A stretch of 44,306 bases of DNA from a virus. Positions 1 to 8,393 of the stretch are shown one piece after another. The notes beneath the pieces were generated by a model that searched no databases, had not been told where the DNA came from, and worked only from the letters and a program-made list of their open reading frames with translations. Position 1 is the stretch's first letter. Each line of letters starts with the position of its first letter. A program made the translations under genes and the position numbers. The DNA is taken from IMG/VR virus record IMGVR_UViG_3300036768_001349, positions 1 through 44,306 of that record; one strand, written 5' to 3'.

Positions 1-93
1 CGTGCCCGCGCTCGCCGCGTGGCCGTCTCCGCGCACTCAGACCGCTCCGACGGCCACGCTCCCCCTGGCGCCGAGGCCGCCACTAAACTAACA

Positions 94-1329
94 TTACAAC
101 CGGACCACTCGATGGGGGCCGATCACTTGTGCCTGCGTGACTTCCCACCCGAACCGCATCAGCAAGAAGAAGCCGCCGCGGTCAGAGCTGCTGCCGCGCC
201 ACACGGCATTCTGGGCACCATTGACTCCGGCCGAGGAGCCTGCCGCGGCGGCCGACGCATAGATGATCCGCGGGCTCTGGGTGAACAGGCTTGTGGACGA
301 CAGCGCTGCCGCCGTGGCCGTGCCGGTGACCGCCGTGGTGAGACCGTTAGCGTTCAGCGTGGTGGTGTTGACGTTGGGAAACCACTCCATGTAGCGGCGT
401 CGCGCTGAGTCGCGGAGGTCGGCGCGGCCGCAGAAACTGAAGACGCGGAAGGCATTGAAGAAGGCGGAGCCGTCCGGCGAAACCTTCAACAGGAAATCAT
501 CATCTCCCAGGAGGCCGAACAGCGCCCTCGTGCCGAAATTATCCTGGAAGATGAAGCCAACGTCCTTGTTCGCCGCGCTCTTGTTGAGCATCAAGCGCAT
601 ATCGCCGGTGGCGTCCTTGTTGAAGAGGACGCCGTCGGCGTTGATCGCAAGCCAATTGTTGGCATCCGGCGCGCAGTTGATGCCGATATGGCCGGTGGTC
701 TTGTCGATGATGATCGCGGTCTTGAACGCCGACCCGTCCGGCGAGACTTTGATCGTGAAGTTGGCGTCACCCAAAAGGCCGAACAGGGCGCGGGTGCTGA
801 ACGCGTCCTGGAAGATGAAGCCAGCGTCTTTTGCCGCGGCGCTCTTGTTCAACGTGACGCGCAGGTCGCCTGTGCCGGGCGTCACGTCGTCATGACTTAG
901 CAGGACGCCGTTTGATTTGACCGCAAGGCGGTTGTTGGCGTCGGCCGTGGTGCGGACGCCTAGAAGTGCCAGGTTCTGGAAGGCGGAGATGGCGGCAAGG
1001 GCATCGACCCAGGCGGAGCCGCTCCAAGCAAGCAGCACCCCTTCATCGACGACCCATGCGACCCAACCGACACCGGGGACAAAGAAGCGCCAGGCGCCGT
1101 CGAGCCAAATGGAGATCTCGTCGGCGTGCCCCGCCCAGTCGCCCGTCGGGCTCGCTGCCACGAGATAGCGGGCGCCTTGCGCTGGCGATACTGGAGGTGT
1201 GGCGAGGTCGCGATCGAGCACGGCAAGCTGAACGAGCGCGTCGAGATCGAGTAGCGCCTCGTTGACGGTGACGTGCTTCTGCGCCTGGTCTGCCGCAAGC
1301 AGCGGCAGACCTAGATTGGGAGTCGGCAT
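94..1329 (-). CDS. DUF2793 tail fibre / receptor-binding-like protein
   Basis: This 411-aa protein is the last late gene visible. The first ~110 residues (MPTPNLGLPLLAADQAQKHV onward, with aromatic WLDGAWRFF and GWVAWV segments) match the DUF2793 domain of distal tail or fibre proteins. Two similar ~73-residue units follow (about nt 943-718 and 670-452). Each contains ANN-L, LNKSAA-KD-GFIFQD, TRALFGLLGD and KVSPDGSAF. The C-terminus is rich in A, S and T, ending GPHRVVRL. The gene starts 10 bp after the hub gene stops, so it should be co-transcribed with it. The likely role is host recognition at the tail tip. The family call is from recall; the receptor-binding role is inferred from position and repeats. 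Nothing convincing was seen in nt 1-93. Confidence 0.8.
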   Translation of the reverse strand: MPTPNLGLPLLAADQAQKHVTVNEALLDLDALVQLAVLDRDLATPPVSPAQGARYLVAASPTGDWAGHADEISIWLDGAWRFFVPGVGWVAWVVDEGVLLAWSGSAWVDALAAISAFQNLALLGVRTTADANNRLAVKSNGVLLSHDDVTPGTGDLRVTLNKSAAAKDAGFIFQDAFSTRALFGLLGDANFTIKVSPDGSAFKTAIIIDKTTGHIGINCAPDANNWLAINADGVLFNKDATGDMRLMLNKSAANKDVGFIFQDNFGTRALFGLLGDDDFLLKVSPDGSAFFNAFRVFSFCGRADLRDSARRRYMEWFPNVNTTTLNANGLTTAVTGTATAAALSSTSLFTQSPRIIYASAAAAGSSAGVNGAQNAVWRGSSSDRGGFFLLMRFGWEVTQAQVIGPHRVVRL

Positions 1330-1338
1330 TGTGTTCTC

Positions 1339-4300
1339 TCAGAGAGTTGAGACGATTTCCGCGAGGAGCCCGCGGCCGTAGACGCGGGAGATTTGGGCGA
1401 CGCGCCAAGTTAGCGTCGCCGGAAGGCTCCCAAAATCCGTCGTCTGTTGCGCGGCGGTATAGGCCGCGCTCTGGCTCGTGACGCGCAGCGTCCGGACGAC
1501 GCTTGCGCCGTTGAGGATCAAGACGTCATATTCCTCGGTCTCTTCCCCGAGCGGCACTTCGTTGAGCCAGGAATCGCCGCCGATGCGCGTCCGCCTGGTC
1601 CAGGAAAGCTGAATGTCGCCCGAGCTGTCGCGCGCCGCGTTGAGGTGCACCGGCGCGAACGGTCGCAGGCCATTGCCGGTATCGGTGAAGACGATCTCGT
1701 CCGAAAGGTCTCCGGTGGGACCTTGCGGCACGGGCGCGTAGCGCCAGGTGATGGGGATGCCAACGCGTGCGATTGAGAAGCTCGGCCGTGGCTGGCGCCC
1801 TGGATCGAGCATGACGAAGCGGCTGCCGATCGGGTGCGTGATCATGTCCTGCTCGGTCCCACGCTGGCCGCGCAAAAGCCGGCCCAATCGGTAGAGACTT
1901 TCACCGATGAGCTCCGCATTGGCGAACTGGATGATCTCGCCGCCAAGAAGAGCGGCGTTGGCGCCGGCAAGCACCCGCTCGTCGGCGAGGCTTTGCAATT
2001 CGCCATAGTCGAGCTGCACCTCAACGGTGTTGACGCGGTCCCAGCGCCAGAGCGGGCCGGGCGCAAGCTCGCTCACGGTCGCGCCCATGACGGAAGGCGC
2101 CGCGGCCGTCGCGGCCGCGATGTAGTCGAGCCCGTCAGCCGTCGGCTGGAACAGCGTCGCGCCGCGGAAACGGCCGGGGCCAATGGGGCACGCCGCCATA
2201 TAGAAGCTCGAGGCGGATGCCTCATGGCTGTCGATCATGATCGGCATGTCCAAGAGCTCAACCCGAATCGGCGCCGGAGGCTCTGGGGCCGAAGGCGGAA
2301 GCTCGCCAGAGCCCGTCCCCACCGTCACGAACTCCGGCACACCGCCGTCTGTGGCGATGCCGCGCACCAGCACGAGACCCGGGCGACCATAGGTGACGCT
2401 TGTCACGAGCAGCCGGCGCGTGACGCCGTCTACAGGCACATCAACGAGATCGGTCGGATCGAGCTTGAGCCAGCGGGTCGGCAGCTTCAGGTCAAAGGCC
2501 TCGCGGCCTTGCCAGATCTCGCGCAGAGCCCGCTGGCCGATAGCTTGTGCCTGCTCGATCGTAAGCACAATCGGCAGCGAGAAAGTGGTAACGCTCTCGG
2601 AGCGGCCGATCTGCTTCCTGACGGTCGCGGTCGAGGACTGGTAGTCACGGCCTTCGTCGATGTGCACGATATCGATGGCGATCGGCAGTTCGGTGTCCTG
2701 GGTGCGCTCTATGCGGATGCGCGAGCGATCACCGTCGCCTTCGCCGGCGCCGAGGTCTTCGGCGTCGATCGAGACGATGCTGCCGGTGCCGCGCTTCTTG
2801 AACACGAGCACTCCACCGGTCTCTACTGCATCGAAGAAGTGCGCGGTTTGCAGGACCGCGATCATCTCGCGCACGCTTGTGCGCTCGGTCACCACATAGC
2901 CGACCACCTCGTCATCGAGGTCATCGGCGTCGAATTCGTCCGCCTCAAGCCCCGCCATTTGGCAAAGCTCGTTGACGATGTCGGAGAGGCGCATGTTGCC
3001 AACCTTGCCCTGTATCCAGTGGCCGAGCCGGTAATTGGTCCCGTCGGACCAGACGCGCGTTAGCGCCGGGAACCACGGATAGGGCCGCGCATCCCAGGTC
3101 CACACGAACAGTCGCTCGACCATGCGGTCGCCATAAATCGGCGAGACTGGGTTGTTGGCAGGATCGACCCAGAACTCCTCGGTCGCCTCGATCGCGGCGC
3201 GCTGCTGCACGCGGTCCACGGACCAGTTGGAGTAGTAGGGGGCGAAGCTCTCGCTCGATTTTGGGTCGATGAAGACGTTGGGCTGGTTGGCCGCGCAGTT
3301 CACCGACGGGAAGCCATACTCGGTGAACCAGATCGGCTTTGACCGGGGCACCCAATCCGTCGCTGGACCGGTGGGGATGCCATTGACGCGCGTCCGATGG
3401 TCATTCGCCCACCAATATTCGAGGGCCTTGTAAGCGTAGAAGGGATCGTCGATCAGACTTCGCTGTGGATCGAAACCGCGCCGGGCAAGGTCGCGGTCCT
3501 CCGCCGTCTCATAGAAATAAGAGAAGAGCTCGCCACCCGCCCAGCCGGCCTTCAGCACCTCTTTGTCATAGACCGGCGCGGGCGCATCTGTGATCGGGAA
3601 ATAGGCGTCGATGCCGACCACGTCGATGTTCGGATCGCCCCACAGCTCATCGAGCGGAAAGCGCACATTACCGCCGCCGAGATCGTGATAACGGTACTCG
3701 GTCCAGTCGGCGGCATAGGTGACGAGGCAGCTCGAGCCGAGCGCCGCCTTGGCCTCGCCGGCGATCTGCCGCCAATAGGCAACGGCCGGATAGACGCCGC
3801 TCCCATCATGGACGCGATTGAGATCGCGCATCTCCGAGCCGATGGCGAAGCCATCAATGCCGCCGGCTTGCTCGCATAGGTCGATGCAATGGCGCACGAA
3901 GCGCAAGTAGCCATCGCTGCGGGTGAAGAATCCCGGCACGTCCGCCGCCTGCCCGCTGATCCGCCCGCGCCAAGGGAACGGCGCCGGGTCGGGCGGCGGG
4001 ATATCCATCATGATGAAGGGATAGAAGAGGACCTTGTAGCCGCGATCCTTCAGGTGCTGGATCGCCCGGATCACGGCACCATCAGCGATCGTCCCCCCAT
4101 AATAAAGACCGATCGAGCCGTCCGGCTTGGTGAAGGTCGAGACTTGCGGCCAAGCATCCCGCTCTTGGCCCATAACCGACCAAATATGCGGCGCTGTCTC
4201 GCGCGGGTCCCACGAATTAAGGTGCCATTCGACTTCCGGACGGATCGCGCAGGTTGCTACATCGACCGAGGTGCCGAACCAGGCATAGACGAGGCTGATC

Positions 4301-5169
4301 CATTCGACGTTGGGGATTTCCCGGGTGAGGTTGTCGATCGCGACCTTGAAGTCGGAGCGCTTCTGCCCGCTGTTGCGGTTGATGGCACCGCCTGAGCCCG
4401 GAGCGCCCGCTGGGCCGCTCCGCCGCAAATCCCGCACGATGTCGGTATCGTAAGCCCACTCGCCGGAGGACGGGATCAGGCAGATATTCTTGGTCAGATG
4501 CCGCGCATCGCCCGAGCCCGCCGGTGAGCCGCGGAAGACCTCGACCTCGAAGTTCGGCAGGCGCGCGCCATAAGGGTTCAGCCAAAGATTCTCCAAGACC
4601 ACATAGGCGAGCCCTCGAAACGCTGGAGTCCGGTCTGTCCCCTCAACCGCCTGAATAAGCGGATCGGGATCTTGATCCTCCTCGCCGTAGTAGAGCCTGA
4701 TCTCCCCGAGGTGCTCGGGATCGATCGGCTTCTTGTCGGCCCATAACCGGTAGATCGACGTGAGGGGCCCCCGCGCGATCGCGATCGCCACGTCGGCGTA
4801 GTAGTGATAGGTAACGGTCTCGACGACCTGCTGGTCGCTACTACCGCTGCTCTCGCCCTTGCCGCCACCGCCAGTCGCCTCGCGCTCGACGACCTGCTTC
4901 TCCCTTATGCCGCGCATCCAGATGATGTTCGCTGGCAAACGGGCGCGGCCGAAGACGTGCGGGATCGTCTGGCCGTAGGCCGAGCCGGAGATTTGGAAAT
5001 CCGAGACGCGTGCGCCCTCATTGCGCACCACCTCCCGCTTCGCGAACAGCTCCTGCTCAATGATGCCGCCGACATAGGCGCCGACCAGCGCGCCGATGCC
5101 TTGCCCGAAGCCGCCGCCGACTAGACCGCCGACGGCGGAGCCGGCCAGCGTCAACGCAAGTTGCGCCAT
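1339..5169 (-). CDS. Tail hub / host-specificity protein, GTA TIM-barrel family (gp15-like)
   Basis: This 1276-aa protein has the architecture of the GTA-type baseplate hub. It has a glycine-rich hydrophobic N-terminus (GGLVGGGFGQGIGALVGAYVGG) and then a conserved block with IIWMRGIRE, YHYYADVAIAIARGP and DPDPLIQAVEG. A glycoside-hydrolase-like TIM barrel follows (motifs YPFIMMDIP, FAIGSEMRDL, WFTEYGFPSVN), then a phage-tail_3-like part and a C-terminal FnIII-like stretch (LSWTRRTRIGG). It acts in the virion tail tip, probably in attachment or cell-wall penetration. It lies between NlpC/P60 and the fibre gene, the usual order. Residues 1-210 are paralogous to the next upstream gene. The acidic residues in GSEM and FTEYGFP fit the TIM-barrel family, but enzymatic activity is not shown. 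Confidence 0.92.
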   Translation of the reverse strand: MAQLALTLAGSAVGGLVGGGFGQGIGALVGAYVGGIIEQELFAKREVVRNEGARVSDFQISGSAYGQTIPHVFGRARLPANIIWMRGIREKQVVEREATGGGGKGESSGSSDQQVVETVTYHYYADVAIAIARGPLTSIYRLWADKKPIDPEHLGEIRLYYGEEDQDPDPLIQAVEGTDRTPAFRGLAYVVLENLWLNPYGARLPNFEVEVFRGSPAGSGDARHLTKNICLIPSSGEWAYDTDIVRDLRRSGPAGAPGSGGAINRNSGQKRSDFKVAIDNLTREIPNVEWISLVYAWFGTSVDVATCAIRPEVEWHLNSWDPRETAPHIWSVMGQERDAWPQVSTFTKPDGSIGLYYGGTIADGAVIRAIQHLKDRGYKVLFYPFIMMDIPPPDPAPFPWRGRISGQAADVPGFFTRSDGYLRFVRHCIDLCEQAGGIDGFAIGSEMRDLNRVHDGSGVYPAVAYWRQIAGEAKAALGSSCLVTYAADWTEYRYHDLGGGNVRFPLDELWGDPNIDVVGIDAYFPITDAPAPVYDKEVLKAGWAGGELFSYFYETAEDRDLARRGFDPQRSLIDDPFYAYKALEYWWANDHRTRVNGIPTGPATDWVPRSKPIWFTEYGFPSVNCAANQPNVFIDPKSSESFAPYYSNWSVDRVQQRAAIEATEEFWVDPANNPVSPIYGDRMVERLFVWTWDARPYPWFPALTRVWSDGTNYRLGHWIQGKVGNMRLSDIVNELCQMAGLEADEFDADDLDDEVVGYVVTERTSVREMIAVLQTAHFFDAVETGGVLVFKKRGTGSIVSIDAEDLGAGEGDGDRSRIRIERTQDTELPIAIDIVHIDEGRDYQSSTATVRKQIGRSESVTTFSLPIVLTIEQAQAIGQRALREIWQGREAFDLKLPTRWLKLDPTDLVDVPVDGVTRRLLVTSVTYGRPGLVLVRGIATDGGVPEFVTVGTGSGELPPSAPEPPAPIRVELLDMPIMIDSHEASASSFYMAACPIGPGRFRGATLFQPTADGLDYIAAATAAAPSVMGATVSELAPGPLWRWDRVNTVEVQLDYGELQSLADERVLAGANAALLGGEIIQFANAELIGESLYRLGRLLRGQRGTEQDMITHPIGSRFVMLDPGRQPRPSFSIARVGIPITWRYAPVPQGPTGDLSDEIVFTDTGNGLRPFAPVHLNAARDSSGDIQLSWTRRTRIGGDSWLNEVPLGEETEEYDVLILNGASVVRTLRVTSQSAAYTAAQQTTDFGSLPATLTWRVAQISRVYGRGLLAEIVSTL

Positions 5170-5175
5170 GGTTGA

Positions 5176-5811
5176 TTAGGCTTCGATCTCGAAGGTAAAC
5201 TGCGGCAGGCGGTTGCCGAATGGTGTCAGGTACAGGTCTGCGAAAACGACATAGGCAAGCCCACGGTAGGCTGGTGTCCGGTCCGCGCCTTCGACCGCTT
5301 GGATGAGCGGGTCAGGACTTTGGCTCGCGCCTCCCTTGTGGATGCGCACGTCAGCGGCGTTTTCATCTTGCCAGCGATTACCGTCCGCCCAGATGCGGGT
5401 CACGTCCTGGATGGGACCGCGGCAGAGACCGACGCCGACGTCGGCGTAATAGTGGTAACTGACGTTTTCTACAGTCGTTCCAGTGCTGCTATCGCCGCCC
5501 TTGCCGCTGCCGCCGACCGTGGTGGTCGAGGTGCGCACCTCTTCGCGGAAGCCGCGCATCCAGATGACGTTGCCGCCGAGCCTCGCCTTGCCGAACACCA
5601 GCGGAATCACCGCGCCGTAGCTCGATGAATGGACGCGCAGGTCCTGGAGGCGAGGGCCGTAGACGGTCTCTTGCGGCGAGTCGCCGAACAGTTGTTGATC
5701 GACAATGCCTCCAACATAAGAGCCGAGAACGCCGCCGATCGCGCTGCCCAGGCCCGGCAGGATCAGGTTGCCGAGCACCATGCCGCCGACGGAGAGGACG
5801 AGACGAGCCAT
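5176..5811 (-). CDS. Stand-alone paralogue of the hub N-terminal domain
   Basis: This 211-aa protein aligns from end to end with the first ~210 residues of the following 1276-aa hub. Shared blocks are GSYVGGIVDQQLF / GAYVGGIIEQELF, VIWMRGFRE / IIWMRGIRE, YHYYADVGVGLCRGP / YHYYADVAIAIARGP and PDPLIQAVEG-DRTPA-RGLAYVV. It stops at the domain edge (FTFEIEA against FEVEVFR), so it is an intact domain rather than a random fragment. It lies 6 bp upstream of the hub gene in the same operon. It could be a second hub or adaptor subunit or a decaying duplicate. The ORF is intact and well conserved, which favours function. Confidence 0.8.
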   Translation of the reverse strand: MARLVLSVGGMVLGNLILPGLGSAIGGVLGSYVGGIVDQQLFGDSPQETVYGPRLQDLRVHSSSYGAVIPLVFGKARLGGNVIWMRGFREEVRTSTTTVGGSGKGGDSSTGTTVENVSYHYYADVGVGLCRGPIQDVTRIWADGNRWQDENAADVRIHKGGASQSPDPLIQAVEGADRTPAYRGLAYVVFADLYLTPFGNRLPQFTFEIEA

Positions 5812-5881
5812 TGATCGAGGATGGTTCTCTCTAACGACGCCTATTATTGTGCGCTTGGCTGACTGCTACGGTGGGGCAGAA

Positions 5882-6316
5882 TTGCTTAGAGCGTTGTCCG
5901 GTATCGTCATCTTTGCTGCATGGACCACAGCCGCTCACGCAGCGGAGTTCATCGGTTCGGTTAGTAAAGTTGTGGACGGTGATACGCTCTGGGTTTGCGA
6001 TGCCGCCGCCTGCACGAAAATTCGCATCTGTGGAATTGATACTCCCGAGAAGGGCCAAGGCGGATACCTAGAAGCCAAAGCAGCCCTTGAAACCATTACC
6101 AAGAATAAGACTGTGCGGTGCGTTCAGGTGGGCGGTGGGACGCCCTGCGACGGGCGGTCTGAGCCGATCAACAGAGACCGTATCGTCGCTCAATGTTTCA
6201 CCGAGACAGGCGATATAGCCGAACCCCTGGTGTCCGGTGGTTATGCCTGTGATTGGGTCAAATTCTCAGGCGGCCACTATTCAAAAGCTGGTCGTAGAAA
6301 ACCCTGCTCTCGTTAA
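5882..6316 (+). CDS. Secreted SNase-like thermonuclease (moron)
   Basis: This is a 144-aa thermonuclease-family protein. A start at TTG 5882 gives a clean signal peptide (LRALSGIVIFAAWTTAAHA, cleavage after AHA); longer upstream starts would bury it. SNase hallmarks are VVDGDTLWV, IRICGIDTPE with the catalytic-type Arg and Glu, an EAKAAL helix, and RDRIVAQC in place of the second Arg loop. Six cysteines suggest disulfides in the periplasm or outside the cell. It is on the plus strand inside a minus-strand tail operon, so it needs its own promoter and is a typical moron. It may degrade extracellular or incoming DNA; substrate and timing are unknown. The start choice is moderately certain. Confidence 0.85.
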   Translation: MLRALSGIVIFAAWTTAAHAAEFIGSVSKVVDGDTLWVCDAAACTKIRICGIDTPEKGQGGYLEAKAALETITKNKTVRCVQVGGGTPCDGRSEPINRDRIVAQCFTETGDIAEPLVSGGYACDWVKFSGGHYSKAGRRKPCSR

Positions 6317-6343
6317 GTCTCATCCGGTGCCAACCACAAAATC

Positions 6344-6826
6344 CTAGCCGTCCTCGATCCCGGGAACCTGGAAAGCATACCTGAGCTCCTTGCGCCACCA
6401 GTCCGTCAGGTCCTGCTCCACAACGGCGCCAGCTTCTCGATAGCAGTGAATGATGCGGCTGTCGGGCGCGGCAAACCCGCAGTGATGCGCCGGGCCTCTG
6501 CCGAAGCCGAAGAGCAGGATGTCGCCGGGTTGGACTCGATCGAGCGGCACCTCCTTACATCGCGCAGCAAATTCCCGATACATGCGTGGTTCTGCTCGGT
6601 AGAGATGCCACGTTGTGGTGTAGTCCATAGTGAGCGGCACCTTTCCGACAAATGGCTCGGCCACGCCACGCACGAATCCCACGCAATCGGCGCCAACGCC
6701 CTTGATCGATGCCTGGTGGCGCCAAGGTGTACCGACCCAGCTCCGCGCCTCTGCAATGAGATCGGCGCGCGTGAAGCCGACCTTCTTTGCTCGCCTTCGC
6801 GGGCGCTTCTTCTTCGCAGTATTCAT
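6344..6826 (-). CDS. NlpC/P60 peptidase, GTA gp14-like tail protein
   Basis: This 160-aa protein has a basic N-terminus (MNTAKKKRPRRRAKK) followed by an NlpC/P60 fold. The catalytic Cys lies in GADCVGFVRG, the His in PAHHCGFA, and a third polar residue is probably in the following RIIHCYRE strand. The family cleaves peptidoglycan stem peptides, and in GTA-like tails it sits at the tail tip to open the cell wall. It lies directly between the DUF2163 and hub genes, as in GTAs. There is 10 bp between it and DUF2163 and a plus-strand SNase gene on its 3' side. Confidence 0.93.
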   Translation of the reverse strand: MNTAKKKRPRRRAKKVGFTRADLIAEARSWVGTPWRHQASIKGVGADCVGFVRGVAEPFVGKVPLTMDYTTTWHLYRAEPRMYREFAARCKEVPLDRVQPGDILLFGFGRGPAHHCGFAAPDSRIIHCYREAGAVVEQDLTDWWRKELRYAFQVPGIEDG

Positions 6827-6836
6827 TGAGCGCCGT

Positions 6837-7673
6837 TCACCGGGTCGGGTAGCTGAAGACCTTGTCGTTACCCGGGATGTGCGGCTCGCCGCGGAAATTC
6901 AGGATGTTGCCGAAGCGGGCGTGACAGGTCTCCGGCGTCTTGTCGCAACCGGCGACGAGCCGCACCTGATCGGCGACCGCCATTGGCCGTGGCATTAGTG
7001 TGAAGAGGCGGACTGCCTGGTTCACATGGGACAGGATCTCGGTTGCGGCGCCGGCATTGGCGCCGGTCAGGAACGTGCAGGTGCCGAAGGTGAAGAAGCC
7101 GGACGGCCGCGTCGTATCGACGGTGAAACCGTCACCGCCAGTGACCGTCTCGATGCCGTAAGTGTCGGTGAGCGGTGCGAGATTGACGCTGCATTCGGGA
7201 CTACCAAGGTTCACGCGGCAAAGGCGCGAATAGAGGACGCCTTGCGTTTGTTGCAGCCGGTTGGCGAGCCCGCGAATCTCGGCCGAGAAGCGGTTGTCGG
7301 CGCGCTTCACTTCTCCGAGCCAGCCTTTGCGCAATATGATCCGGCCCTGGCTGAGGTCGGCCCAGTTGACGAGGAAAATCTCGATCCGCGCGCCGTCGAA
7401 AAGGCCAGCGGTCAGGTCTTCCGCCTTGAGCGCGTCGTCATCGAGGAAGCCCTCGACGTCGAGATTGTCGACCGAGAGGTCGGAACCCGACTTGATCGCG
7501 CTCGGTAGGAAGCCGGTCGCCGCGATGTAAACGAGCCCATCAATCACGAGGTCCTGGTCATGGTCGGTGAAGCCGCGCACCCAACCGCCGGCGCGTTCAA
7601 GCCGCCAGCAGGTGGCAAGCGTGGTCACCTCGCTGTCGAGATGCGCCGCGAGCTGAGGGGTCAGACTTTTCAT
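6837..7673 (-). CDS. DUF2163 tail protein, GTA gp13-like
   Basis: This 278-aa protein matches the DUF2163/BR0599 family. The N-terminal part has TLATCWRLER, GFTDHDQDL and VDNLDVEGFL. The C-terminal part has GCDKTPETCHARF-N and NFRGEPHIPGND. Paired cysteines (LCRVNLGSPEC and GCDKTPETC) may hold an Fe-S cluster or zinc, as proposed for the GTA distal-tail protein. It belongs to the baseplate, between DUF2460 and NlpC/P60. The start ATG at 7673 is the first Met (MKSLTPQLAAHL), typical for the family. Confidence 0.92.
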   Translation of the reverse strand: MKSLTPQLAAHLDSEVTTLATCWRLERAGGWVRGFTDHDQDLVIDGLVYIAATGFLPSAIKSGSDLSVDNLDVEGFLDDDALKAEDLTAGLFDGARIEIFLVNWADLSQGRIILRKGWLGEVKRADNRFSAEIRGLANRLQQTQGVLYSRLCRVNLGSPECSVNLAPLTDTYGIETVTGGDGFTVDTTRPSGFFTFGTCTFLTGANAGAATEILSHVNQAVRLFTLMPRPMAVADQVRLVAGCDKTPETCHARFGNILNFRGEPHIPGNDKVFSYPTR

Positions 7674-7831
7674 GACGATGCTTAAGCACCAAAAGGAAGG
7701 GCGATATCGCTACGGGCTCGCGGTCAGCAACCGCAAGAACTAGATTTAGTGGCCTGTACCTCTTTGTTCTCCTAAATCCACAATAGCTTGAGACTCAGCC
7801 GTGGCCAGTCTGATAAAATGCGCATCAGAAT

Positions 7832-7865
7832 GAGGGAGGCGCGATTCGTGGTCGCGACCTCCCTC
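7832..7865. other. Imperfect hairpin upstream of the HNH gene
   Basis: GAGGGAGG-CGCGA pairs with TCGCGACCTCCCTC across a short loop, with one unpaired base. There is no T-tract, so it is not a typical terminator on either strand. It lies in the 289-bp stretch between the DUF2163 start and the HNH gene, which otherwise holds only leader sequence. It may be an mRNA structure or operator controlling the HNH moron. Confidence 0.4.
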
Positions 7866-7952
7866 AACGCCCGCGTGCCTCACGAGCCAAACGCGGACGC
7901 AATCTCATTGACCGAACGGGGGTGGCATGGCTCGACCCATCTGAAGATGAAA

Positions 7953-7962
7953 GGTTCGAACC
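7953..7962. promoter_or_regulatory. 10-bp palindrome abutting the HNH start codon
   Basis: GGTTCGAACC is a perfect palindrome that ends immediately before ATG 7963 and overlaps the only Shine-Dalgarno-like bases (AAGG). A bound protein or hairpin here could block translation or transcription of the nuclease. It could also be chance: a 10-bp palindrome is not rare in 44 kb. Confidence 0.3.
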
Positions 7963-8271
7963 ATGTCTGCATTTGCAAATTCGCTCTTAGGGTCACTCGC
8001 CGGCGGCGAGGAATGGCTCAAGCGTGCCGTCTGGAATAAGGGACGCAAAATACCTGGACTTGATCCTAATGTTTGGCGTGAAGACGCCTACGGCTTCAGG
8101 ATCAAGTACGACGAGCACGGCGACCGCAACTCACCTTACGGCTGGGAAATCGATCACCATCCCATTCCCGTTGCCCTGGGTGGGGCCAACACACTCGACA
8201 ATCTCCGCCCGCTTCACTGTAGGCCCAACGCTACCTTGGGCGGCTTCCTCGGCAACGCTCTGAGAAAATGA
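7963..8271 (+). CDS. Small HNH endonuclease-like protein
   Basis: This 102-aa protein carries an HNH signature: WEIDHHPIP (His pair), ALGGANTLDNL (Asn) and RPLHCRPN (second His/Asn). HNH proteins cut DNA with a metal bound in a beta-beta-alpha fold. It lacks the CxxC zinc knuckles of larger relatives. It is on the plus strand between the minus-strand DUF2163 and DUF2460 genes. That differs from the packaging-type HNH genes that sit beside terminases and suggests a free-standing homing nuclease or moron toxin. Start ATG 7963 is the only sensible one. Confidence 0.82.
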   Translation: MSAFANSLLGSLAGGEEWLKRAVWNKGRKIPGLDPNVWREDAYGFRIKYDEHGDRNSPYGWEIDHHPIPVALGGANTLDNLRPLHCRPNATLGGFLGNALRK

Positions 8272-8393
8272 AGGCAAGTCGGAAGCTTACCGGAACATAT
8301 GCCAAGCCTGAGCCCTTGAGCGTTCCATACAGGGGGTGATTCCGGACCCACCTGTGGAAACTTGGAGTCAACGGTCGGCCCATAGATGTCCTA

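Noticed and set aside
1834-3063. 409-aa plus-strand ORF antisense to the hub
   Set aside because: Composition is biased (R, A, H-rich), no motif is recognisable, and the opposite strand encodes a clear conserved protein. It is a high-GC shadow.
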